Assembly: GCA_002150815.3 (NCBI GenBank)
Contig: NDFF03000329.1
Span: 62,001 to 126,000, forward strand
DNA: 64,000 nt
From: Grammothele lineata
Lineage: Eukaryota; Basidiomycota; Agaricomycetes; Polyporales; Polyporaceae
Direction of reading: 5' to 3'
Shown: one piece after another, positions 49,979 to 63,700 of the stretch
Layout: each line of letters starts with the position of its first letter
Position numbering within the stretch: position 1 is the first letter of the stretch
Position numbers and translations under genes: made by a program
The notes under the pieces: model-generated
Seen by the model: only the letters and a program-made list of their open reading frames with translations
What the model was told of the DNA's origin: nothing
Databases searched by the model: none

Positions 49979-50461
49979 CTCCACAGCTATAACCTCTCTA
50001 GAGCAGTTACGACGTTCTAGAGCGGAACAAGGTCACTGCGTCTTGCGGGAGCCGAGGGATCCCGGAGACGACTGAGGCGTGGCAGAAGAGGTGAAAGTCG
50101 CGGAAAGAGTCGCAAAACACATAACCGTCGGATACACGTATTCGACGGCATTTATACGCAACGGCGGAGGCCTCATGGTTGCGGAACGACATTGTCGGAG
50201 TGCAACTTGTACTAAGCGGGACAACACGAGATCGATATGTAAACCCTAACCCAAGCGTAAACGCACCGCATTCTATCCAAGTCGCTACTTACTTACTCAA
50301 TACTTACTTCACGACCGGTTGAAGTGTACAGAGTCAAGAAATACGTTGTTTCTGTGAAACCAGAACCTGAATAGGGCACGGCGAATCGACAACAAGTACA
50401 CTATGTTACACACCATCAGCACAACCAGTGACTTCTTCCGCACCTCCCTGCACCCCCGCGC
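49979..50461. other. intergenic region
   Basis: About 480 bp; promoter of the ankyrin-MYND gene and 3' flank of reductase 5. It contains a short direct repeat, ttacttac...atacttacttc, near 50287-50309. No gene is seen. Confidence 0.4.
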
Positions 50462-52153
<1,692 letters not shown>

Positions 52154-52996
52154 CGCGGATGGTCTATTCGTCTGTTAGCTTGCAAGTCTGTTAGCTCGTG
52201 CAAGAGGCTGTGCCGCGATGGTGGTCGCAAGCAGAGGTTCGGAATCCAGATGTCCTCGGTGCCTGATGTACGATGTCTGTCGATCTTCCCAGCGACTCGT
52301 GCAGCGTGTTTTATACTTCCACCACCAGTCACCCGGTGTGGTTCCAACTTCCCACCTCCGCCGCGCTCTTTTCCCGACTGCTATTGAGATCACCCTCCGA
52401 CCGGGCGCTGCGGATTGGGCTGGGCTGACATATCGGAGCCTATCGGAGACGCTGGGTCGCTGACGAAGAAGCCACCGCCGGCATCTCTTTCGGAGGAGGC
52501 GTCCTGGAATTTTGTTCGTCGGAGTTAGGGAGCGTGGGAAGGGACTCGGCCAAGAGCCGCGCACAAAACTTCAGCGTCTACCCGCCTCTGACGTCATAGC
52601 GCACTTCCAGGCGACGCTGGCAGTTTACCCCGGCAGTGTTAGAAAGCCGGTCCGGATTCATTGAGGAGACGCATATTTGCAAGTTGCCGGGCTTCGGGGG
52701 TCGGATGCTCCTCTAGTGAGCACGCACTGTCCCGCACGCGCCCACACAACCACCACGCGTACGGGGCGCGAGGCGGAAACAGCGCTGGCGTGACGAGAGG
52801 GAGAGGGTGTGTACCCAAAGTTCAACAAACCCTTCACGTTGACGACCCCCTGCTCGGCCGGCTGGGGCATATCCTGCCGGGTACGTCCCGGCCATGCGAT
52901 TCAGCACTTGTGACCAAGAAAAGCTTCCCCGATCTAAGCGTTGTCCGTTGTCCATACTTTCCTCCCCCTCCCCTCCCACTTACCCATCACCTCCCA
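52154..52996. other. intergenic region
   Basis: About 840 bp between two minus-strand genes. Open frames exist on both strands without splice or domain support. Nothing further is seen. Confidence 0.4.
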
Positions 52997-54380
52997 TCAC
53001 ACCGCAAGAAAGTCCTGCTCCTCCTCAAGGAGCACCCCGAGCCACTTGACGAACGACGCGGCGGGGAAGCCGACGACGTTGTTGTAGTCGCCCTCGATCT
53101 TGCTCACGAGCAGCGCGCCGAGGCCCTGTTCCCGCCCAGGGAGTCAGAACGTGAGCCGATAGTACCATAAAAGCCAAGAAGAGAGAGAAAAGGGAAAGAG
53201 GGGGAAGGGGGGCGCACCTGGATAGCAAACCCGCCCGCACGGTCGACGCCCTCGCCGTTCTCGACGTACGCCTGCAGCACCGCGTGCTCGTTGTTCGCAA
53301 AGTGGACGAGCGTGCGCTCTTCGAGTGATCTGTGCGGGCCTGTGGTCAACGACTGCACGTGACCAAGGAGGGAGGGGCAGAAGGAAAAGAGACGGACTTG
53401 ATCTTGTACCCCGGGGCCTCTAGGACCGGATACACTACAAACACACAATCCACAGAACGCAGAGACGTCAGCGGCCAGAGCACGCACGCACGCGACGCGG
53501 CCGCACGCACCGACAGTAACCCCAGTGACGACCTCGCAGATCCCCCCATTGAGGTCGAGGAGCATGCGGAGGTTGTCGTCCTTGTCGAGCGGCTTCTCGA
53601 GGATGTCTTGTGGGGGCGGGGCTTCGTTCTCGAAGCGCGGGACGCTGGAGAGGCCCGGTGGGGGGTGCGTGAGGACGACGGTGTCCGCTGTGGGAGGGGT
53701 AAGGTGGGTGAGTGTGTAGTAGCGGGGAGCCGTGTCCACGGGGAGGCGAGACTGCTTTGGGTGCAGACAAAGTCAAAGGTGTGCACAGAATGGCTTTGGT
53801 ACAGGGACGAGCCATGTCGGGTGCGCGAGCCCGTCACACCTCTCGGAGGGAACATCACGTCTCGCGCGCATTGCGCCGGCATCATCGACGCACCTGCGAT
53901 AACGAGATCAGGAGCATCTTCCGGGTCCTGGTTCTGCACATATACATAGTCAGCGCCAGTACAAGCATCATCACTTGGAACCTCGCGACCTACCACGAGC
54001 CGTTCGTAGACCTCGACGCCCTTATGCGTGGCAGTAGCCACGGGGTACTCATGCGGGTCCGCAAAGCCCCCAAACGGAAGTGTCTCCTCGAACGTCGACG
54101 GGACGACCTCCGGCTCGAGTCCCTGCAAACGAGCAAATGAACAGACACAGTCAGGAATCAGGATTGAGATTCGACACTCGAGGCGCCATCAGGCAAGTAA
54201 GGCACGAGTCACGAGACGCACAAAAGTCTTGAGGATCTCTCTCCTGCGGGGGCTGTTCGAGGCGAGGACGACGCGCTTGCCTACAAGCTTCTCGAGCGCG
54301 GGGAGCCGCAGGGCGTGCGGGAGGACGCAGTTGTGCGCGGGGAGCTCGACCTTCCTGCCTCCCCCGAAGAAGCTCATCAT
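52997..54380 (-). CDS. Maf-type nucleoside triphosphate pyrophosphatase
   Basis: Seven exons rebuilt from MMSFFGGGRKVELPAHN to EEEQDFLAV. The family hydrolyses non-canonical or methylated nucleoside triphosphates to monophosphates and so cleans the nucleotide pool. Signatures: KRVVLASNSPRRREIL (phosphate-binding start), EVVPSTFEETLPFGGFADP, ATHKGVEVYERL, ADTVVLTHPP (catalytic Asp), EVVTGVTVVYPVLEAPGYKI and GLGALLVSKIEGDYNNVVGF near the end. The usual GADTVV reads AADTVV here across a splice junction. Length and order fit eukaryotic Maf / ASMTL N-terminal domains. Divergent from the small gene at 55.5 kb. Confidence 0.88.
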
Positions 54381-55490
54381 CGTTGCGGTGTGAGCGCGTA
54401 GTTACGAGCTAGCAGCTATCTTTAAGTAAGCAAGCAAGCAAGGATGGATGCCTGCCGGAACACACTCGGGTCAGCGAAATCTCTCGCGCCCGGGGAGCAA
54501 TCCACAAACCGGTGTGCGAGAAGGGCTCGTGAACGGTTGAAGAGGCGTCGAAGTGCGGGCTTCGTGACGAGGCTGAAACACGTCGACGGAGCGGAGAACC
54601 TGTGGTGGCCAGAAATAGCCGCCCGCGCCTCCGTATGTAAAGGCCGCCTCGGTGCCAAATTTGGAGGGTTAGACGCCGGACGGGAAGGTGGCGGTTGTGG
54701 CGTGCTCCCCTGACCTCTTCGCCCCGGGAGGTGTGTTATACGCCGGACTCGGAGGATAGGGATGCGGATTACTTACTACGTCGCGTTTCGATCCTTTGAA
54801 TGTCGGAAGGCGAAGAGGGTTCCCATAGTCGCCGTGCCAAGGAGCCTAGACACTCGCCACATCTCTGACCCAAAAACCCAATCCTCAGTGCTCAAGCGCT
54901 CACCGTTCGCAAACTTGGCTCGCTCTCCGGCGCGGCACACAGGGCTTCAGCACCTTGAGACGCAAGCCTCTCCCGCAGCGCGCACGCTCCCCCGACGATC
55001 CGACCCTGCTCCCCTGCTCCCGAAAAGGCGAGCCTCCGCGCGGTGCGGCGCTGGATGTCAGCGTTCTGTGGGCTCGTGGGGGCTTCGCCGCGATGCGATC
55101 GCGAGCTTCTGAGATAGGAGCCTGCGAGCACTGGCGGCGGCTTCAGTAGAGCTTCGAGCTTCACGTACGGGCTCCGCGAAGCCCACTCTATTGGGCTGCG
55201 TGCGTGCGTACGTACATATAGCTAGGGTGGAGATGCGTAGTGAGGGCCTCCCCCAGAGGCTTTCTCTTTGTGCCCACCCACTGCTGCATACGCTCTTTCT
55301 GCTCGCCCGTGTTTCGCTTCTGTCCCTCCTTCCACCCAACTCCAGGTCAATATCTCTTCCGGTTCACCAGGTGAGCGCATACACCCGCGCCGCGCCGCGC
55401 CGTGCCCAAGCACTTCTGACCGTCTTCCCAGCTCCAGGCTCCCCATTACATCTTTCCCGCGTGCAGTGCAGCGCACACAACATCGTCGCT
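54381..55490. promoter_or_regulatory. divergent promoter region
   Basis: About 1.1 kb between the Maf gene and the small plus-strand gene. A TATA-like acatatagc lies near 55214-55222. An intron-like CAG|GTGAGC...CAG near 55370-55430 suggests a spliced 5' leader for the plus-strand gene. A short direct repeat, aagcaagcaagc, starts at about 54428. No coding gene is seen. Confidence 0.4.
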
Positions 55491-55925
55491 ATGGACCGCT
55501 CGCAATACACCCGCTTCCACAACCGCGACTCCCTCCTCCTCGCAGACTCCCAATCACACACTACCAGGCCCCGCGCGCTCCGGCGTAAAGTCTCGCGCGC
55601 GTTCTCGAGCCTGCTGCACGTCACCCGCTCTAGCGACAACCTCCGCACCTCCTCCTCCTCCTTGTCCTCCTCCTCCTCTGACGCACCTTCCCCTACCACT
55701 ACCACTGAAAACACAAATGAAAAAGGCAGGCGGGTGAAAACACTCGCGGCGCGGAGGAGCAAGTCCAGCGCAGACCTCTCCGGAAGCAGGAGGAGCGCGC
55801 AGGAGAGGCAGGAGAGGCGGGAGAGGGAGAGGACGGTGGCGATGCCCATGTCCCTCGCGGAGTACTACGCGCACCCGATCTCGCGCGTCGACCCTGCCTT
55901 GATTGGGTTCTTCGTGTGCTTGTGA
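55491..55925 (+). CDS. small basic Ser-rich protein, 144 aa
   Basis: A single open frame, MDRSQYTRFHNRDSLLLADS to VDPALIGFFVCL. The middle is Ser/Thr-rich and basic (SSSSLSSSSSDAP, RRSAQERQERRERERT). The end (SLAEYYAHPISRVDPALIGF) looks more conserved in character and could be a short functional motif. No domain is recognised. The ATG lies close to a spliced-leader-like region, and codon use fits the neighbouring genes. It could be part of a larger spliced gene, but no acceptor or donor demands it. Confidence 0.6.
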   Translation: MDRSQYTRFHNRDSLLLADSQSHTTRPRALRRKVSRAFSSLLHVTRSSDNLRTSSSSLSSSSSDAPSPTTTTENTNEKGRRVKTLAARRSKSSADLSGSRRSAQERQERRERERTVAMPMSLAEYYAHPISRVDPALIGFFVCL

Positions 55926-56079
55926 GATGGCTTATGGAAGGAGGGAGGGAGGAGATGCGTGGGAGGGGAATTTATCGAGACTCTCGAGGTATCTTCTATT
56001 TGCCGGTAATGCTGTACTGTATGTTCGTCTGTAGTTTATTGCGTTTGTGAGGGGACGGTGTATGTACTGTGTGTATCTG
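55926..56079. terminator. 3' flank of the small gene
   Basis: T-rich stretches (tgtactgtatgttcgtctgtagtttattgcg) are compatible with a transcription end. No exact polyadenylation site can be assigned. Confidence 0.25.
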
Positions 56080-56605
56080 AATCAAGGCAATCGGGACAGG
56101 AGGTGTCCTGTAGCATGAAAGATCTGATTTGATCTGCGCATATAGTCAGTCAGAGGAAAGGATGGATTCAGAATGTAGCGTACTCGCTTGCTCTTGTGTC
56201 CACTTGCCCAATGCCCCGGCGAGGAACACCATCATGACGCGAGGTGCACGCGAACATACTTTGACGAGCAGCAAAGATCACCCTATGCAGGTTCAGGAAA
56301 AACGACACCAGCACTCGATCAACGCGAACGGTTCTAATCGTAGAATCAAGGCGATCGGGATAGGAGGCGTCCTGTAGACGGGACGGATCTGGTATTCCCT
56401 GCGCATATAGTCAGTCAGGACAAGATGGATTCAGGATGTAGCGTACTCACCTGCTCTCTAGTCCATTTAGGCGAACGTTTCGGCGATGGACGTCAAGCGA
56501 GGTGTGCGTGAACATACTTTGACGAGCAGCAAGGACCACCCCACGCAGGTTCAGACAACGTGATACCAGCACTCGATCAACGCGGACGGTTCTATCGGCT
56601 TGCAT
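56080..56605. repeat. two-copy tandem repeat, unit about 265 bp
   Basis: Copy 1 runs 56080-56344 and copy 2 about 56344-56605. Both contain gaatcaaggcratcggg, gcgcatatagtcagtcag (56136 and 56401), gattcagratgtagcgtactc and acatactttgacgagcagcaa, and both end in accagcactcgatcaacgcg. Substitutions and small indels separate the copies. The repeat lies just downstream of the GRX gene's 3' end and has no coding frame. Confidence 0.75.
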
Positions 56606-56736
56606 TAAGATGCACGGTACCCCTATACTCAACCAGGATGACCCGACTGCCATCTAGCGTATGCTTCAAGAAAGACCACAAACAAAAAAGCGTACACACT
56701 TCATTGATGACCTCTCCCTCCGCTCCCCCCTCTCCC

Positions 56737-57650
56737 CTACTGCTGCTGCTGCAACATCTCCTCCAACTCCCCATTCTCCGCCATCTCCGTCACCACGTCC
56801 AGCCCGCCCACAAACTCCCCGCCCACAACCAGCTGCGGGAACGTCGGCCAATTATTCAGCGTCTTCAACCCCTGGCGCACGCGCTCGTCCTGCAGGATAT
56901 CAAAGCTCGCGAACTCCACTCCTCGCGCGCGCAAGAGGGCGACGATGCGCCGCGAGAAGCCGCACCGGGGCGCGTCGGGGGCGCCTTTCATGAAGAGGAC
57001 GACGCGGGCTTGGGACATTAGGGCGTGCAGGCGTGCGTTGAGCTCTTCTTCGGACTCGAACTTCTCCCCTGGGAGAGAGGAGGGGGCGGCGGGAGAGCGG
57101 TCGGTGTGCGATTGGGGGGAGATGGAGGAGGGGGAGCGGGCGTGTTGGGCGATGGCTTGGGTGAGTGCGGGCGCGTCTGCGCCGGATATGCGCCCGAGGA
57201 GGGTGTGGCCCTAGATCGAGCGTGAGGACGAGGGGAGACAGCGTGACGGGGTAGAAGGGAGACGTACACGGAGGATGACGAACGTCGGTACGGCCTCGAC
57301 CTCGAACGACTCTGCGATGTCCGCCTGCGTCTCTGCCTCCACCTACGTTCGTCCACGCAGTCCAGGTACGCGACAGAGAGAAGCCCGAGGAAAAGATGAA
57401 AGAAAGCACGTAAGTAACGTACTCCACACCCTTCCCCAAAAGAAAACACGCAGCGCACCTGGAGGACGAGCACCTGCGGGTACTTTTTCGCGAGCTCGAG
57501 GACGACCTCGTTCATCTGCGCGCAAGGGGCCGCCCAGGGCGCCCAGAAGTTGATCAGGGACACCCGGGCGAGGTCCTCGGAGAGCAGGCTTTGGAAGTGC
57601 TCCGGGGACTGCACTTGGTGAAAGTTCGTCGGGGCGGCTGCCGCGGCCAT
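56737..57650 (-). CDS. GRX4: monothiol glutaredoxin (Grx3/4 type), 246 aa
   Basis: Exons 57650-57459, 57342-57268 and 57210-56737; introns are 116 and 57 bp, phase 0. Residues 1 to about 105 form a thioredoxin-like domain with a degenerate active site (FWAPWAAPCAQM) and SFEVEAVPTFVILRGHTLLG. A Ser/Pro-rich linker follows. The C-terminal glutaredoxin domain has the monothiol motif CGFSRR, then WPTFPQLVVGGEFVGGLDVV. Proteins of this build bind a [2Fe-2S] cluster with glutathione and control iron sensing and cytosolic or nuclear iron delivery. Here the lysine-glycine approach to CGFS reads MKGAPDAPRCGFS, as in the family. Full length, with one Grx domain as in yeast Grx3/4. Confidence 0.94.
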
Positions 57651-60600
57651 GGTTTTCGCTCTCGTGCGCGGGCGGGTAGGTGGTGTTAGTTTTCGAGGGG
57701 ATTCAAGTGGTCGGTCGGAGACGACGAGATCGCGCAGTACTAGTGAGATGGGGGTCGGTGCAGGAGGTGAGAGCGGCGCGTCTTAGTACGAGGCCCGGGG
57801 AGAGTTCACGGCGAGACGTAAGTGACGACGGCAGCTGAGCAATACGCGCGCACGCGAGTGGCCAGAGTGGTGTCCTTCGCTAAGCGATTCGGCGGAGCGG
57901 TGGCGGCGCCGCAGCCAACGTCGACTCGCCAGAGAGATTCGGAATGGGCGGGGTCGGATGACGTTATCTGATAGCGGGAGATCTGGCGAGAATGGCGCGA
58001 TCTCCCACGCTGTGCGCTTCCCACGGCCACGTTCTGTCTCCCCGGGTCCCATCTTATCAGATAGCGAGCCCCGGCTCGATGCGCCCGACCCGCCCGGCTC
58101 GAGGGCGCGCTCACGGCCCTGAGAAGCTCGTCGACCGACACTCACGGCGGACTACTGGCGGGCTGTTGCGGTGGCTGTTGACCGTCGATATATGCTCACG
58201 GGGTGAGTAGCATCATACTAGTCTGTTCGCTCTGCTGGCCTCATACCCATCCACGTCGGCCTGCGTCCCACCGCTGTAAATTAATACAGGCACCAGTCGA
58301 CACGAACGAGTAAGTACAATGTCAGATCTCGCAACGACCCTAGACCACCGTGGAATTTAATGAAAGCCGTCAGGGAAAAACGCAACTCGCAATTTACTCC
58401 AAGCACGCTCTCGCACACAACAAGGTTCGCCAAACATAGGAATTCGTCATGCTACCGACAATCGCGCTACCGTACGGCGAACGACCGCCTCGGAAGGCGT
58501 CCGAGCCGTACGAACCACCACCCAGGCCGCCGCATTGACCTCACGGACGTTTTTGGCACTTGATGTCGGGCTCGGTGCGCGCACCGAGCCGAACGTTCAA
58601 GTTCGGGAGGCCACCCACAAATAACCAGAGCCATGATCGCGTTCAGCTCCGTCGGACACGACGCACGCCCTTCCCGCCTTCTAGTGCGTCTCGCAGCGAT
58701 CATGTGTCGCAGCACCGTCGTGCCTCGCCCCGAGCGGTGCTGCATTTGTCGTCATGCTCCCCGCGCCGGCCTCCGCTCGAATTGGGATCGCTGAATGCGT
58801 CCCGTGGGGCGGCATTCAAACGGAGACTTCGGAGGGCGCAGGCTTCAGGGTGCGTCCCAGGGAGATTGAAGTTAAAGCGTGCGAGAGCTAATTAGGACGC
58901 ATCTGGATGCCAATTTGACAGGGACGAGCTGCGTTTGCCTTCCTTCCTCGGACCCGATAGCTCGAGCTATTGTGGGCTGTCGGTGGCTGGAGCTCCGGTC
59001 GTGGATGTTGGTATGAAATGAGATCGATGTGAGGTCTGGCGGACTATGGATAGCACGCGATATTACGGTCATGCAGTTGTGCTCTAAGTTAAGATTCTCC
59101 CATGATCTCTGGACGGTGAACGCAAATCATAGGTTCGCCGTGACCACGCATCCTACGGTGAGCACTCTGCCAGACCCCTTCAGCTCGTCCGCTCATAGTT
59201 CCTATGTTTCTCTCAACGTCGTCGGGCATGATCCATGCACAGTCTGCTAGCAGCCAGGTCCCAGCGAGCGGCCATAACAGGCATCGCCGTACACAATTAC
59301 GCCAAATTAACATCTGCTTCTAGCGCAGTCGAACGTCCTTCCGCCCCCTCGTTGGCCCGCCGCGCGATGCCGTGCACATCTCCCGCCCTACCGACCGCGA
59401 ACCCGGACACCAACGCCATCGCAGACACGCAGACACGCAGACACGCAGCAGCAGCCGACGTACATGGCCCAATCGCGCCCCGCGTTCTAGTGCGCACGCG
59501 CAATTAGCGAGATCCCCCCTCGTCCAATAATCTCGCGCAGACAAAGGCTGCGCCGGGCTCTCTGTTCGCTAAGTCCAAAGTTATCGCTGCCAGTACTACA
59601 TAATAGATAGTGCTTCGTCCTCGGTGCCGTAAGCGCGACCCCGGGGCAGCTTATGACGACGTCCGACGTCGAAGTCGCACCCCCCTTCCCTGTGCGCCCC
59701 ACTCTAGCACAAACGGCCGTCCTTGTCCAAGTGCGATGGATGTCTTACAACGTATTCTTTCGAAGTGCGCATTTGTTGGGAGAACCACGGGCTTCGTTTA
59801 CCAGCAGCACTGAACACATGCACGCTCCGTCTGGACCGCGGAGCGCAATACACCGGCTAGCGTAGGCGTCATGCGGTGCCTGCATGAGCGGCTCCAAGAT
59901 CTCACTCGCCATCTCATCCTAGATTCTGGACATGAACGATGAACACGAAAACGGAAAGCACGATAAGTGTTGTAGAGGGAGCGGCGCCCGCCCGCCCCCG
60001 CGGGATGCGGGACCGAGAGAGGGGAAATTGAGGCGCAGTCGCAACACAGGGCGGCGTGCGACGCGGCCCCGCACTCGCAGGGCCTGTGAACGCACGGGGG
60101 GAGGATCTGAAGCTCTGGAGACTGAGAAGCACGCACGCGTGCGAGTCCGACGGCGTGGGCGCGCGCGGGCACTCGAGCACACTCACGCCCGCTCGCCCGG
60201 CGCGCGGCCGCGGGGTGCACGCCGCACGGGGCGGGGCCGATCGCAGCCGCGCGCGCGCGTGGGGGCGTGGGGGCGACGCGCACATACAGCGGTGCACCCA
60301 TCACCACTTAGTACTTACTCACTATCGCGAGAAACTCGCGAGGGCGGGGTGTGGGCAAGTGAAAAGCGTGTATGTATAATTATCGCGCCCGCGCCGGCAC
60401 CGAGAGACTACGAGGGCCGCTGCCCGGCGCGCGGGAGCGGGGCGTGCGGATTGGGGTACAGCGTGGTCATAGTAGCCAGGCACTCGGCGCGCCGCGCCTT
60501 CTGGAAGTAGAAGCCGAACCGTCCCTCTCCTCTCTCGCGCGCCCGAGAGCCCACGGTCCTCGCGGGAGCTGGCCCTGTGCGGTCCCCAGGGCCGTCTCAG

Positions 60601-60722
60601 GACGCGCGCGCGGGCCTGAGCTCGCGAGACGGTCTCGCCGGCAAGGCCGGGCCCGCGGCCAGGGCGAGCGCGCACGCGCACACGCGCGCGTCCACCGACC
60701 GACGACGTCGTCGAGAGGCGCC
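57651..60722. other. GC-rich gene-poor region upstream of GRX4 and downstream of KU70
   Basis: About 3 kb without a supported gene. The first 500 bp should hold the GRX4 promoter. A small (acacgcag)3 repeat followed by CAG triplets lies near 59425-59455. From about 59980 to 60720 the sequence is extremely rich in CG dinucleotides (gcgcgcgcg runs near 60245-60258), and open frames there arise from base composition. No tRNA or rRNA was recognised. Confidence 0.45.
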
Positions 60723-63700
60723 TCACGCGTGCGACGCGAGCCAATCCGCGACGCGCTCGACGAGGTCTGCCTTCTTGCCCGAGACGGACTCGCCCTTGCT
60801 CTTGAGGAATTCCTGCGTGATGAGAGCATCAATGAGCGGCCGGCCCGTGATCAGAAAGCCGTGGTGGGCGGTAGAGCGTCGGAGGGGTGGCGCAGGGTTC
60901 GTGCGTTGCCCTTGGCAATGCCCTCTCACGCGCCGCCGCCGACGCTGCGTCGACGTCCCCGCGGACCCTGGCTTGCACCCTTGGCAGGCCAGCGCGCGCA
61001 CGCCGTAATACAATGCCCTCGGTTAAGACAAGGCACACCAAGGGCATCGGGCCCACGGACGTCACATGTGGATCGAGCACACGCACCTTGAGCTGGTCGA
61101 CGCGAAGCTGTGGAAATCGAGCAAGTCAGCAGGGGTGCCCATTAACAGACGATAGCAGTGAGCAATACGGGGATCCCGGGCGGGACGCCCAGTATGGAAA
61201 TATGGCGGTGGGATCGACCAACGGGGCACAGAATTGGAAGGCGGGGCTTACCTTGGCGAGTGCACCGGCATCGTACTTGCTGCGAATCTCGGCCTCGTCC
61301 ACGCTCACGTCCTGTGCCACGCATATACCGCGATCCGGGAGGGCGCGACCGGGGCCGTGGTCAGGGACTGCTGTGCGAATGGGGCCCGGCGAGAGGATAC
61401 TCACTGCCTTCCGTTTCGTGCCCGTGACCGGCGCGGCGACGATGTTGGCCGTCTCGTCTTCGCGCAGGGCCTGCTTCCACGACTTCATCAGCTGGCCTGC
61501 TCTCTGTCGGCGCCGGCGACACGCAAAGGTTCCAGTGCGGCGGGCGGTTGTGTGTGCGTGGGACGGGAGTTTGGTTTTTCCTATTACGTGAGTTCTCATT
61601 CGACGGGCACGAGGGGTAACCGTCCCGACCTTGTGTATCATATCGTACTTCGGCTCCGTCAGATCCTCGAACGACTCTGGGTCGAATTCTTCGCGGAAGG
61701 CGCTGGCTTCGAGCTGCGCGTTGTGATACGCAAGTGCTGAAATGGGAATATGAGTATCACTACCGTCAACTTGGAAACGGTAGATTGAAGGTTGGAAGGT
61801 GGGCAGGAGGCACCAACAGCTCACCAGGATTCGGGTACGAATCGGGTGGATAGCTCCCATTCTTGATCATGAGTTTCTGTATCCATTCTGCGGCTTGGTC
61901 TGCGAGTTCGTCGGAAGCTGGGAGTTCCGGGAGATGAGCCGTGGATTTTGCGGTGGAAGTCGCGGGATTCGTCGTTCAATAGCGGAATGCGTACGTCAGA
62001 AGGCAATCGAACGAGTGGTCAGGCCCTTGACGGACGCGAGGAAAACGAGATACCTACCTCGGAATGCCGACTCCACAGGTGCGGCCCGGATGTCATCAGC
62101 GAAGGGCAGTGGGATAAGGTGGAACCCTGGCGGTTCGCGCCAGCCGCTCTCGTCGACTTTCTCGGCCTGACGGCAGCGCAGGCGGTTAGTGCATCTGTCA
62201 CATGGACCGGGCGTGTTGGTGGACCCTGGCGAGCCGCCTGCCAGACGGGGCTACATTGGTGATAAGTTCGATCGAGATGCGGCTCACCTGCGGAAGCATT
62301 GCACAGAAAATGGGCGACGAGTTTCGGCGGGTCAGAGCGAGGACGATTGCAATCTTCTTCTTCCTGATCATCGTTCGAAGCAGAGCAGTGAATGTGCGCT
62401 TGCTGCCCGAGAACGTCTAAGGTACAATGAATACCCCAAACCGACCCAAAACGGTCAGGAACAGATATTTCGTTAGCAAAGAGATACGGGACCGAAGAAG
62501 AATGCCAATTGGATGGAGAGCGTACCATTTCATCTGGATAGATGAACAATGAATGCTTGATGTTGTCTTCGAAGGCGAGGTCCTTCCGGCTTTTGAAACC
62601 CAGCAACTTGATTCCTGGCCTCGAGGTCAGCTGAACGCCCGGCATGCCGTTCCCGCTTCACGCACCTGAGTCGAGGCCGACCGTCCGGAACGACCGAACC
62701 TCCTCTGCGGTGTAGAAAACTCGACTACCGAGAGGAGCCGAGCGCACGCCGTCTTCGGAATGCTTGCCGTCTTCCGCACTATCGTCCTCCGCCGATGGCG
62801 CACCGAGCTCCATACCATACAGTATCTGGGGCTTCTTTGCCTCCACCTCCAGGTCCTGCAGAGGATAAACAGATCACTCAGGCCTATCTCCTAAGTCGGG
62901 AGAAACCTTGACGACTCACCTCGTCCACGTAAGACGTCCGGGAGACCGCTACCTCCATCCTGTCTCCGAGGTCGGCGAAGTACCGGTAAGCTCCCTTCTT
63001 CTGCTCCGTGATCAAACCATACCTGGTAGATATGCATGGAGTCAGCGCTCGCGGGCGAAACCCTACACTTGAAACAATTTAGGAACTATTACCCTTTCAC
63101 CCCGATGACCAAACCGGGAGCAAGCGTTAATGAAGTGGTGAATTGTGCTCGTTTGGGCGTTTCATGAAACCGCATCTGCGTAAGAAGTTCGTCCACCCGG
63201 CCGATAGAGATTGACTCGGGTAATACGGAGCCTCCACCGAGCCCATCAGAGTCGGCGGTGTTGGACGGCAAAAGCACGGCCTGTCCGAAATGTCAGACAC
63301 AGGGATACCGCCAGACATACTACGCACAGAGTAGAAGACGGAGGGGTCGAACGGCTTGTCGTTAGTGCTGATGAAGAAAGGCTCCATCGTGACACCGGTT
63401 TGAACAAGATCCTGAATGCGACACGTGATTAGCACCCGTGTTCAAGGCGCCGTCCGCAACCTTACGATGAGTGTCGTCCGGGCTGACGTTATCAGACGAC
63501 TGCTCGTAGAGCCGGGGTGGGGGTTGTCTTCATCAGTGAAAAAGAATATCCGCTTTGAAGCTGTTTTCGGTGCGCTATTTAGCTGGTCAGTACGAACGAT
63601 CCCCCAAAGACGAGATTAGCGACCGACCCGTCGCGCAGGACCCAGTTGCAGCTGGTGAAAACGTCACCAACTGCAATACGTTTGCCCTCAATCGGTGCAA

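Noticed and set aside
57783..58145. Two long open frames (111-120 aa) on the minus strand
   Set aside because: They overlap in different frames, are Arg-rich as expected from GC-rich DNA, and lie in the expected GRX4 promoter.
58360..58900. Arg-rich plus-strand frames near 58.4-58.9 kb
   Set aside because: No start context, introns or recognisable motifs; the composition matches random GC-rich sequence.
59425..59455. Short spaced repeats that could suggest a CRISPR array
   Set aside because: It is a simple (acacgcag) microsatellite running into CAG triplets, in a eukaryotic genome.
60056..61091. Long plus-strand frames of 107-239 aa over the KU70 3' end
   Set aside because: They are Arg/Ala/Pro-rich shadows of CG-rich DNA and of the antisense of KU70 exons.
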